The notes beneath the pieces are model-generated. The model was not told where the DNA came from. It saw only the letters and a list, made by a program, of their open reading frames with translations, and searched no databases. From an uncultured Oscillospiraceae bacterium (GTDB lineage Bacteria > Bacillota > Clostridia > Oscillospirales > Oscillospiraceae), in contig CAKTKM010000084.1 of the NCBI GenBank assembly GCA_934569425.1, forward strand, positions 1 through 6,459: a stretch of DNA of 6,459 bases, given 5' to 3'. Shown here piece after piece: positions 1 to 6,196 of the stretch (position 1 is its first letter; each line of letters starts with the position of its first letter). The position numbers and the translations under genes are program-made.

Positions 1-1245
1 GCTACCGAAAATATCATTCTGGGTCTGGAGGGCAAGCTGGATCTGAACAATGCCCGCAAGAAGGTCAAGGACATCTGCGAAAAGTATGGCTTTGACATTG
101 ATCCCGACATGAAGATCTACGACATGTCCGTCTCCCAGAAGCAGACTGTGGAAATCGTGAAAGTCCTGTACCGCGGCGCCGACATCCTGATTCTGGACGA
201 ACCCACCGCCGTGCTGACTCCTCAGGAGACTGACAAGCTGTTCGCCGTCATGCGCAACATGAAGGCCGATGGTAAGTCCCTCATCATCATCACCCACAAG
301 CTGCATGAAGTGCTGGACGTGTCTGACCGCGTGGCCGTTCTCCGCAAGGGCGAGTACATCGGCGACGTGCTGACCAAGGACGCCGACCAGCAGTCCCTGA
401 CCGATATGATGGTCGGCCACAGCGTTACGCTGAATATTGACCGTCCCACGCCCGTCAATGTCACGCCCCGCCTGAAGCTGGACGGTCTGACTGTGTTTGA
501 TGAGCTGGGTGTCAAGCGTCTGGATAATGTCAGCTTCACCATCAATGCCGGTGAAGTGCTGGGTGTGGCCGGTGTGGCCGGTTCCGGACAGCGTGAGCTG
601 CTGGAATCCATCGCGGGTCTGTACCCCATCCAGTCCGGCTCCGTCACCTTCTATCCCCCCGAAAGCGACACAACCGAGGAGTTGGCCGGTAAGGATCCCA
701 TGGACATCCGCAAGGCCGGTATTGCCATGAGCTTCGTTCCCGAGGATCGTCTGGGCATGGGTCTGGTTGGTTCTATGGGCATGACCGGCAATATGATGCT
801 GCGCTCCTGGCGTAAAGGCAATGGTATCTTCCTGAACCGCAAGGATCCCGAAGCGCTGGCACAGCGTATCTGGCAGGAGCTGGAGGTCGTCACTCCCAGT
901 ACCAGCTTCCCCGTCCGCCGCATGTCCGGCGGTAACGTGCAGAAGGTCCTGGTGGGCCGCGAGATTGCCCAACAGCCCTCTGTGCTGATGACCGCCTATG
1001 CCGTTCGCGGTCTGGACATCAATACATCTTATACTATTTACAATCTGCTGACTGAGCAGAAAATGAAGGGCGTGGCCGTCGTTTACGTCGGTGAGGATCT
1101 GGACGTGCTGCTGGAGCTGTGCGACCGGATCGTGGTGCTCTGCGGCGGACAGGTGTCCGGTGTGGTGGACGCCCGCACCACCAACAAACTGGAAGTGGGC
1201 GCGTTGATGACCCGCGTAGGAGGAGGCGTAACGGAACATGCGTAA
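1..1245 (+). CDS. Nucleoside/BMP-type ABC importer, double ATPase subunit (5' partial)
   Basis: This is the cytoplasmic energising subunit of a sugar/nucleoside-type (CUT2-like) importer, related to Bacillus subtilis NupO/YufO. The frame is open from base 1 and begins in a family-like segment (ATENIILG). Roughly the first 100 residues, including Walker A of domain 1, therefore lie upstream, and 414 residues are visible. Domain 1 shows signature MSVSQ (124-138), Walker B LILDEPT with catalytic Asp-Glu at 196-201, and an H-loop (IITHKLHEV). Domain 2 has a Walker A without Lys (GVAGSGQRE, 571-597), signature MSGGN (922-936) and a degenerate Walker B (VLMTAYAVRGLD, Tyr at 997-999 where Glu would be). 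One ATP site is therefore probably non-hydrolytic, as is usual in this family. The gene overlaps the next permease by 8 bp. Substrate is inferred, most likely nucleosides or purines. Confidence 0.93.
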   Translation, partial: ATENIILGLEGKLDLNNARKKVKDICEKYGFDIDPDMKIYDMSVSQKQTVEIVKVLYRGADILILDEPTAVLTPQETDKLFAVMRNMKADGKSLIIITHKLHEVLDVSDRVAVLRKGEYIGDVLTKDADQQSLTDMMVGHSVTLNIDRPTPVNVTPRLKLDGLTVFDELGVKRLDNVSFTINAGEVLGVAGVAGSGQRELLESIAGLYPIQSGSVTFYPPESDTTEELAGKDPMDIRKAGIAMSFVPEDRLGMGLVGSMGMTGNMMLRSWRKGNGIFLNRKDPEALAQRIWQELEVVTPSTSFPVRRMSGGNVQKVLVGREIAQQPSVLMTAYAVRGLDINTSYTIYNLLTEQKMKGVAVVYVGEDLDVLLELCDRIVVLCGGQVSGVVDARTTNKLEVGALMTRVGGGVTEHA

Positions 1246-2326
1246 ACAATCTCTTTTTCAGATCTCCAAGCGTGATACGCTTCCTCTGGGGAAAGCTCTG
1301 CTGATCCGCGGCGGTATTCTGCTGCTGGCGCTGATCTTCTGCGGCCTGATCACCACGCTGCTGACCGGTCAGAATCCCATCAGCGTGTACGGCACGATCC
1401 TGTCCGGCGCCTTCGGCACCGGCCGCCGCATCGGCGTGACCATCCGCAATGTGGCCATTCTGCTGGGTATCTCTCTGGCGGTCACTCCCGCTTTCAAGAT
1501 GCGCTTCTGGAACATCGGCGCCGAGGGTCAGACCCTGATCGGCTGTCTGGCCACCACCGCCTGCATGATCACTCTGGGCGACAAGATCCCCAGTGCCGCG
1601 CTGATCCTGGTGTCTCTGATCGCTGCCCTGCTGGCCGGCGCCCTGTGGGGCTTCCTGCCTGCATTCTTCAAGGCCAAATGGAACACCAACGAGACCCTGT
1701 TCACCCTGATGATGAACTACATCGCCATGCAGCTGGCCTCCTTCTTCATCATCATCTGGGAGGTTCCCAAGGGTGCCGGTAAAATCGGTATCATCAATCA
1801 GTCCACCCACGCCGGCTGGCTGCCCGAGATCGGCAATGCCTACCTGCTGCCCGTCCTGATCGTTGTGATCATGACCGGACTGATGTATATCTATCTGCAA
1901 TACAGCAAGCATGGCTACGAGATCGCCGTTGTGGGTGAGAGCCAGCGCACCGCCAGCTATGCCGGCATCAAGGTGGATCGCGTTATCATCCGCACCATGG
2001 TGCTCTCCGGCGCCATGTGCGCCTTCATCGGCTTCATGCTGACCTCCGGCGTTGACCACACCCTGACCACCACCATTGTGGACAGCCGCGGCTTTACCGC
2101 CGTCATGGTGTCCTGGATGTCCAAGTTCAATCCTTTCATCATGATCGCCGCCTCCCTGCTGCTGGTGACCATGGATCGCGGTGCCAGCGAGGTTTCCAGC
2201 GCCCTGGGCCTGAACCATTCCTTCGCGGATATTCTGACCGGTATCATCCTGTTCTTCATTATTGCTACCGAGTTCTTCATCACCTACAAAGTCACCCTGC
2301 GTAAGAACAGCAAGAAGGAGGCGTAA
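1238..2326 (+). CDS. Nucleoside/BMP-type ABC transporter permease, subunit 1
   Basis: This inner-membrane permease of 362 residues is of the branched-chain/sugar/nucleoside (BPD_transp_2) family, like NupP/YufP. It forms half of the translocation channel. About eight to nine hydrophobic segments are visible, beginning at residues 24-42, with the last near 330-352. The conserved NIGAEGQ motif of nucleoside permeases is at residues 92-98. The ATG lies inside the end of the ATPase gene (8 bp overlap), with a strong AGGAGGAGG at 1218-1226, 11 nt before the start. This supports translational coupling and equal synthesis of subunits. The N-terminus is short and basic (MRKQSLFQISKR) with no cleavable signal. 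The family is clear; substrate specificity cannot be read from the sequence, although NIGAEGQ and the neighbouring deaminase favour nucleosides or purines over sugars. Confidence 0.93.
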   Translation: MRKQSLFQISKRDTLPLGKALLIRGGILLLALIFCGLITTLLTGQNPISVYGTILSGAFGTGRRIGVTIRNVAILLGISLAVTPAFKMRFWNIGAEGQTLIGCLATTACMITLGDKIPSAALILVSLIAALLAGALWGFLPAFFKAKWNTNETLFTLMMNYIAMQLASFFIIIWEVPKGAGKIGIINQSTHAGWLPEIGNAYLLPVLIVVIMTGLMYIYLQYSKHGYEIAVVGESQRTASYAGIKVDRVIIRTMVLSGAMCAFIGFMLTSGVDHTLTTTIVDSRGFTAVMVSWMSKFNPFIMIAASLLLVTMDRGASEVSSALGLNHSFADILTGIILFFIIATEFFITYKVTLRKNSKKEA

Positions 2327-2329
2327 CGG

Positions 2330-3325
2330 ATGTTTAACTTTGTATCTTTCTTCCCCCGCGCCGTCATGCAGGGTATCCCCCTGCTGTTCGGCAGCACCGG
2401 CGAAATTCTGACGGAAAAATCCGGTAACCTGAACCTTGGTATCCCCGGTATCATGTATGTGGGCGGCATCAGCGGCGTCATCGGCTCGTTCTTCTATGAG
2501 CAGGCCGTTCCCGCGGCGGAGATGAACGGCTTTCTGGCTGTTCTGATCCCCATTCTCTGCTCCCTGCTGGGTTCGCTGCTGATGGGTCTGCTGTACTGCT
2601 TCCTGACCGTCACCCTGCGTGCCAACCAGAACGTGACCGGTCTTGCCATGACCACCTTCGGCGTGGGCGTGGGCAACTTCTTCGGCGGCTCCCTGATCAA
2701 GCTGACCGGTAGCGAGGTTCCCTCTATTGCCCTGTCCAACACCAGTTTGTTCTTCAAGACAGCTTTGCCCGGCGCCAACACGACCGGTTGGTTCGGCCAG
2801 CTGTTTCTGTCCTATGGTTTCCTTGCTTATCTGGCGATCATCGTGGCTCTGGGCGCGTCCTATTTCCTGAACCATACCCGCCCCGGCCTACACCTGCGCG
2901 CCGTGGGTGAAAGCGCCTCCACCGCCGATGCCGCCGGTATCAACGTGACCAAGTACAAGTACCTTGCCACCTGCATCGGTTCCATGATCGCCGGTCTTGG
3001 CGGCCTGTACTACGTCATGGACTACGCCAACGGCGTCTGGTCCAACAATGCCTTTGGTGACCGCGGCTGGCTGGCCATCGCGCTGGTCATCTTCACCATC
3101 TGGCGTCCCAATGTCAGCATTCTGGCCTCCATCCTGTTCGGCGGCCTGTATATCCTGAACATCTATCTGCCCACCCCCGGTGGCCAGATGGCCGTCAAGG
3201 AGCTTTACAAGATGCTGCCCTATGTCATCACTCTGGTGGTGCTGATCGTTGTGTCCCTGCGTAAAAAGCGGGAGGACCAGCCCCCCGCGTCCCTCGGTCT
3301 CTCCTACTTCCGCGAGGAACGCTGA
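2330..3325 (+). CDS. Nucleoside/BMP-type ABC transporter permease, subunit 2
   Basis: This is the second inner-membrane permease, 331 residues, like NupQ/YufQ, expected to form a heterodimer with the 362-residue permease. The family hallmark near the N-terminus, GEILTEKSGNLNLGIPG (residues 24-40), matches the usual GE-TE(R/K)SG-NLG-EG pattern, with Pro where Glu is common. Further conserved stretches are NVTGLAMTTFGVGVGNFFG (101-119) and the cytoplasmic loop LHLRAVGESASTADAAGI. The rest is mainly hydrophobic helices. The start is fixed by GAAGGAGG at 2314-2321, 8 nt before the ATG, and only 3 bp separate it from the previous stop. It is the last transporter gene and is followed directly by an intrinsic terminator. 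The two permeases differ clearly, so this is not a recent duplication. Confidence 0.93.
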   Translation: MFNFVSFFPRAVMQGIPLLFGSTGEILTEKSGNLNLGIPGIMYVGGISGVIGSFFYEQAVPAAEMNGFLAVLIPILCSLLGSLLMGLLYCFLTVTLRANQNVTGLAMTTFGVGVGNFFGGSLIKLTGSEVPSIALSNTSLFFKTALPGANTTGWFGQLFLSYGFLAYLAIIVALGASYFLNHTRPGLHLRAVGESASTADAAGINVTKYKYLATCIGSMIAGLGGLYYVMDYANGVWSNNAFGDRGWLAIALVIFTIWRPNVSILASILFGGLYILNIYLPTPGGQMAVKELYKMLPYVITLVVLIVVSLRKKREDQPPASLGLSYFREER

Positions 3326-3334
3326 CGCTGTAGC

Positions 3335-3368
3335 AAAAGAGTGGGTCGTTTGTCGGCCCACTCTTTTT
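3335..3368 (+). terminator. Intrinsic terminator after the transporter genes
   Basis: AAAAGAGTGGGTCG (3335-3348) pairs with CGGCCCACTCTTTT (3354-3367), including one T-G wobble, around a TTTGT loop. The T-run 3364-3368 overlaps the stem's 3' arm. It lies 9 bp after the permease stop and 29 bp before the deaminase start. The A-run on the 5' arm means it could also act on the opposite strand. Because no convincing promoter fits between it and the next gene, it may act as a partial terminator that lowers expression of the deaminase relative to the transporter (inference). Confidence 0.85.
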
Positions 3369-3397
3369 CCATTCTATTTTGAAAAGGAGAAACTGCC

Positions 3398-4753
3398 ATG
3401 TCCACCCTGCTGATCCGAAATATTGCCCAGCTCGTCACCTGTGACCGGGAGGACCGTCTGCTGACCAATGTGGATCTCTATTGTGAAAACGGCTTTATTC
3501 AGGCCATCGGCGAGAACCTGACCGCCACCGCCGACGAGATCATCGATGGCAGCCATATGCTCTGTTATCCTGGCCTTGTCAACACCCACCACCATCTCTA
3601 TCAGGTCTTTTCCCGCAATCTGCCGCAGGTGCAGAACATGGAGCTGTTCGACTGGCTGAAGACCCTGTACGAGATCTGGAAGAATCTGGATGAGGACGTG
3701 ATCCGCCTGTCCAGCCTCACCGGCATGGGCGAGCTGATGAAGCACGGCTGCACCACCTGCTTCGACCATCATTACGTTTTCCCCGCCCACAGCGGCGACC
3801 TGCTGGGCGCTCAACTGGCAGCAGCACAGGAGTTGGGCATCCGCATGTACCTGAGCCGCGGCAGCATGGATCTCAGTGTCAAGGACGGCGGCCTGCCTCC
3901 CGACAGTGTCGTGCAGACCGTGGACGAGATCATGGCCGATTCTGTCCGCAGCATTGAGAAATATCACGATCCCTCCTACGGCTCCATGCACCGTGTGGCG
4001 CTGGCGCCCTGCTCTCCCTTCTCCGTTTCAGCGGAGCTGCTGCGGCAAAGCGCCCTTCTTGCGCGTCAATATCATGTTCGTCTCCACACCCATCTGTGCG
4101 AAACCATGGATGAGGAAAACTTCATGCTCTCCCGCGAAGGTGTCCGTCCTCTGGAATATATGGCTCGCCTCGGCTGGACCGGCGACGATGTCTGGTTCGC
4201 CCACGGCATCCACTTCAACGACGAGGAGCTGCGGGAGCTGGCGCGTACCGGTACCGGCGTTGCCCACTGCCCCATTTCCAACATGAAGCTTTCCAGCGGC
4301 GTTGCCCGTGTACCGGAGATGCTGGCATTGGGGGTTCCCGTCGGCTTGGCGGTAGATGGCAGCGCCAGCAATGACGGTTCCAGTCTCATGGAAGAACTGC
4401 GCGTAGCCTTCCTGCTGCACCGGCTCCATTCCAGTAAAGCCGCCCCCACCGGCTACGACATTCTGAAAATGGCCACCTGTGGCAGCGCCCGCCTGCTGGG
4501 TCGTGACGACATCGGCCAGCTGGCCATAGGAAAATGCGCCGATCTGTTTATGATCGACTCCCGCCGTCTGGAGCTGGTTGGCTCCTGCTTCGATGCCAAG
4601 TCCGTACTGGGTACCGTTGGTGTCCGCGGCGCAGTGGATTACACCGTGGTACAGGGCAAAGTCACCGTCCGCAATGGCCGCCTGACCACTGTAGACGAGG
4701 AACGTCTGGCTTTCGATGCCAATAAAAAATGCGAAGCCTATCTGAACCTGTAA
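3398..4753 (+). CDS. Amidohydrolase, probable 8-oxoguanine deaminase
   Basis: This is a 451-residue amidohydrolase of the TrzN/SsnA/8-oxoguanine deaminase group, about the usual length. A small N-terminal beta domain (about 1-55) leads into the metal-binding TIM barrel, and the C-terminus closes the beta domain (GKCADLFMID, VVQGKVTVRNG). Expected metal and catalytic residues are all visible: H64 and H66 in PGLVNTHHH, H232 and E235 in LHTHLCE, H269 in FAHGIH, and D320 in AVDGSASND. AHCPISNMKLSSG (289-301) and DGSASNDGS are typical of this group. Such cytosolic enzymes hydrolytically deaminate purines or s-triazines; 8-oxoguanine would give urate and ammonia. AAGGAGA (3384-3390) sits 7 nt before the ATG. 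Its place behind a nucleoside importer supports a purine substrate. Alternatives are guanine or another aminopurine/pteridine deaminase. The family is near certain, the exact substrate moderately so. Confidence 0.88.
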   Translation: MSTLLIRNIAQLVTCDREDRLLTNVDLYCENGFIQAIGENLTATADEIIDGSHMLCYPGLVNTHHHLYQVFSRNLPQVQNMELFDWLKTLYEIWKNLDEDVIRLSSLTGMGELMKHGCTTCFDHHYVFPAHSGDLLGAQLAAAQELGIRMYLSRGSMDLSVKDGGLPPDSVVQTVDEIMADSVRSIEKYHDPSYGSMHRVALAPCSPFSVSAELLRQSALLARQYHVRLHTHLCETMDEENFMLSREGVRPLEYMARLGWTGDDVWFAHGIHFNDEELRELARTGTGVAHCPISNMKLSSGVARVPEMLALGVPVGLAVDGSASNDGSSLMEELRVAFLLHRLHSSKAAPTGYDILKMATCGSARLLGRDDIGQLAIGKCADLFMIDSRRLELVGSCFDAKSVLGTVGVRGAVDYTVVQGKVTVRNGRLTTVDEERLAFDANKKCEAYLNL

Positions 4754-4755
4754 AA

Positions 4756-4792
4756 ATGCCGCAGGGTTGACACGCTGTCAGCCCTGCGGTAT
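4756..4792 (-). terminator. Long perfect hairpin, terminator of the minus-strand TIM-barrel gene
   Basis: CCGCAGGG (4759-4766) pairs with CCCTGCGG (4782-4789), and the stem continues inward through TTGACA/TGTCAG (one wobble) to a CGC loop at 4773-4775. This gives 14 paired positions, extendable outward to 4756/4792 with a G-T wobble. Read on the minus strand the hairpin is followed by ATTTTTA, a proper U-run; on the plus strand the following bases (ATCGTATG) are not U-rich. It therefore mainly ends the minus-strand gene, whose stop lies 12 bp away. Its T-run is the complement of bases overlapping the deaminase stop codon. It may also stabilise the plus-strand 3' end. Confidence 0.8.
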
Positions 4793-4804
4793 CGTATGAT
4801 GTAG

Positions 4805-5476
4805 TTATTCCAGTTCGCTGCGGTTGGCTGCCATGGTCTTGGCAAACAGATCCGCGCTGCTGGGCGGCGTGTAAGTAATGGCGTTGGCTCCCGCCCGAAT
4901 GGTGGCCGCGATGCTCTCGTCCGTAGGCCCCCCGGTGGCGATGATCGGCAACTCCGGGTATTTTTCACGCAGCACCGCCACGATCTCCGGCGTTCGTGCC
5001 GCGCCGGACACATTCACAAAATCCACACCCGCCGCCAGATACGGTTCAATGTCCGTCTTCTCCGAGATCACTGTATACACCACCGGGATCTCCACCGCCT
5101 CCTTGATTGCGCGGATGGTATCCAAACCGATCTTGCTGTTGCACACCACGCCGTAGGCGCCCTGATGCTCCACATAGGCCGCCATGCTGGCACTGCGCAC
5201 CCCATTGGTCAATCCGCCGCCCACGCCGCAGAACACCGGAACCTCCGATATTCCAATGATTGCCTGCGTAATACTGGGCTGCGGCGTAAAGGGATACACC
5301 GCGATCACCGCATCCGCGTTGATGTTCTTGATGATCGCCACATCCGTGGAAAATACCAGCGACTTGATGCGCCGTCCAAACACACGGATCCCGCTGCAAT
5401 CGCTGATACACCGCGGCACCGACAGCGTGTGCTTCCGCAGATTTCCCTCATAGACCGGTACATATTTTCTCACCAT
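4805..5476 (-). CDS. Conserved TIM-barrel-like protein of unknown function
   Basis: The predicted protein has 223 residues and no signal peptide or membrane segment, so it is cytosolic. Alternating strand-helix pattern and glycine-rich strand ends point to a TIM barrel: VFCGVGGG (81-88), GVDFVNVSGAA (150-160), and a C-terminal phosphate-loop-like PIIATGGPTDES (177-188) followed by AGANAITYTPPS (195-206). The last two resemble the phosphate-binding ends of ribulose-phosphate-binding-like and FMN barrels. Relatives in Clostridia are, from memory, labelled only 'hydrolase' or hypothetical; I can name no reaction. The start at 5476 is chosen over an in-frame ATG at 5512 because AAGGAG lies 7 nt before it and the predicted transcript begins downstream of 5512. 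The gene is convergent with the deaminase gene and divergent from the macrodomain gene, each with its own signals, so it looks monocistronic. Confidence 0.85.
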   Translation of the reverse strand: MVRKYVPVYEGNLRKHTLSVPRCISDCSGIRVFGRRIKSLVFSTDVAIIKNINADAVIAVYPFTPQPSITQAIIGISEVPVFCGVGGGLTNGVRSASMAAYVEHQGAYGVVCNSKIGLDTIRAIKEAVEIPVVYTVISEKTDIEPYLAAGVDFVNVSGAARTPEIVAVLREKYPELPIIATGGPTDESIAATIRAGANAITYTPPSSADLFAKTMAANRSELE

Positions 5477-5512
5477 AACAGTACTCCTTCCCCAGTTCAT
5501 CTTCCTTTTCAT

Positions 5513-5541
5513 ATTGTACCACGGTTTCCGATACCTGTAAA
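5513..5541 (-). promoter_or_regulatory. Sigma-A-type promoter for the TIM-barrel gene
   Basis: On the minus strand TTTACA (-35, 5536-5541) and TACAAT (-10, 5513-5518) are separated by exactly 17 bp, each with five of six consensus bases. A TG one base before the -10 gives an extended -10 element. Transcription would start near 5506, about 30 nt upstream of the chosen ATG at 5476 and just inside the longer reading frame that begins at 5512. Confidence 0.75.
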
Positions 5542-5568
5542 TCGAACGCTGTCAAAGTTCAACCATTG

Positions 5569-5598
5569 TTCATATTTTCGTTACATTTTTGTTAAAAT
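5569..5598 (+). promoter_or_regulatory. Possible promoter for the macrodomain gene
   Basis: TTCATA (5569-5574, four of six -35 bases) and TAAAAT (5593-5598, five of six -10 bases) lie 18 bp apart in an AT-rich stretch directly before the macrodomain gene. The predicted start near 5605 would leave only about 6 nt of leader and would exclude the weak TGAGG at 5598-5602. Either the transcript is almost leaderless or the true promoter is slightly upstream, so confidence is low. Confidence 0.35.
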
Positions 5599-5610
5599 GA
5601 GGTATATTCC

Positions 5611-6138
5611 ATGTCTGTTTCTATTATTTTAGGCGACATCACGCTCTCCCACACGGATGCCATCGTCAACGCTGCCAATTGCTCCCTTCTGGGCGGCAGC
5701 GGCGTTGACGGCGCCATTCATCGTGCCGCCGGAGCGCGCCTGCTGGATGCCTGCCGCCGGCTGAACGGCTGCGAGACCGGACAGGCCAAGCTGACGCCCG
5801 CCTTTGACCTGCCCTGCCGCTATGTGATCCACACCCCCGGCCCCATCTGGAGAGGCGGTTCCCACAACGAAGCGGCACTTCTCTCCTCCTGCTACCGCTC
5901 CTGTCTGACGCTGGCGTGGGAAACCGGCTGCCGCAGCGTAGATTTTCCCTCCATCTCCACCGGTGTCTACGGCTACCCGCTTCCGCAGGCCGCCCACATC
6001 GCCCTGCGGGAGCTGGTAAGCTTTGACCGGGCGCATGCAGGCATGACCCTCCGCATGGTCTGCCACACTCCGGAAACGCTCCATGCCTATCAGGTTGACT
6101 GGAATATGTTCTATCAGGAGACCAAGCCCCACGAATAG
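5611..6138 (+). CDS. Single macrodomain protein, ADP-ribose/O-acetyl-ADP-ribose hydrolase type
   Basis: This is a stand-alone macrodomain of 175 residues, close to the length of YmdB/MacroD-type enzymes, expected in the cytosol. Visible motifs are [19 protein letters not shown] (8-26) and [14 protein letters not shown] (28-41), the latter holding the catalytic-type Asp33. Also visible are [10 protein letters not shown] (71-80) and the phosphate loop [12 protein letters not shown] (112-123). Family members bind ADP-ribose and remove acetyl groups from O-acetyl-ADP-ribose or ADP-ribose from acidic residues; which applies here is not visible. The usual GGGG before VDGAIH is GGSG, with Ser30 in the substrate loop. 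The start is preceded by a modest TGAGG (5598-5602), 8 nt away. The gene is alone, divergent from the TIM-barrel gene and closed by its own terminator. Confidence 0.93.
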   Translation: MSVSIILGDITLSHTDAIVNAANCSLLGGSGVDGAIHRAAGARLLDACRRLNGCETGQAKLTPAFDLPCRYVIHTPGPIWRGGSHNEAALLSSCYRSCLTLAWETGCRSVDFPSISTGVYGYPLPQAAHIALRELVSFDRAHAGMTLRMVCHTPETLHAYQVDWNMFYQETKPHE

Positions 6139-6153
6139 ACCCGCGGTTTCGTA

Positions 6154-6186
6154 ACAAAAGGCCGGTGCGCTGCACCGGCCTTTTGT
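6154..6186. terminator. Bidirectional intrinsic terminator between convergent genes
   Basis: ACAAAAGGCCGGTGC (6154-6168) pairs perfectly with GCACCGGCCTTTTGT (6172-6186) around a 3-base loop (GCT), 15 pairs in all. A-run and T-run flank a GC core symmetrically, so it can end the macrodomain transcript (stop at 6138) and the minus-strand DUF362 transcript (stop at 6197). Confidence 0.9.
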
Positions 6187-6196
6187 CTTATTGCAC

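Larger units (their letters stand above)
5477..5610. other. Divergent intergenic region with 11-bp-spaced direct repeat
   Basis: The 134 bp between the TIM-barrel and macrodomain start codons are AT-rich and hold both promoters back to back, with 27 bp between the two -35 elements. Within this gap GTTCA occurs twice on the plus strand, at 5557-5561 and 5568-5572, one helical turn (11 bp) apart; the second copy overlaps the proposed plus-strand -35. It could be a regulator site affecting both genes, but the repeat is only 5 bp and may be chance. Confidence 0.3.

Noticed and set aside
109..111. ATG at 109 as the start of the ABC ATPase
   Set aside because: The frame is open to base 1 and the upstream residues (ATENIILG) are normal family sequence; a start here would remove everything before the signature motif of domain 1.
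562..579. Tandem 9-bp repeat GGTGTGGCC GGTGTGGCC
   Set aside because: It encodes GVAGVA in the normal Walker A region of domain 2, where the family commonly has a similar Gly-rich sequence; codon reuse explains it.
1034..4429. Very long minus-strand open frames (613 residues at 1034-2875, and further ones in the same frame up to 4429)
   Set aside because: Both permease genes and the deaminase gene happen to share one reading frame, and their C/G-rich third positions keep the same antisense frame open. The translated products are Gly/Gln/His/Asp-rich with no recognisable domain, and they run across true gene ends and a terminator.
5165..5632. Plus-strand open frame of 155 codons across the divergent region
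   Set aside because: It runs antisense through the TIM-barrel gene, both promoters and into the macrodomain gene, and has no domain or good RBS.
5611..6138. Macrodomain as the antitoxin half of a DarTG-type system
   Set aside because: No DarT-like ADP-ribosyltransferase is adjacent; the neighbours are a TIM-barrel protein and a DUF362 protein, each in opposite orientation with separate signals.
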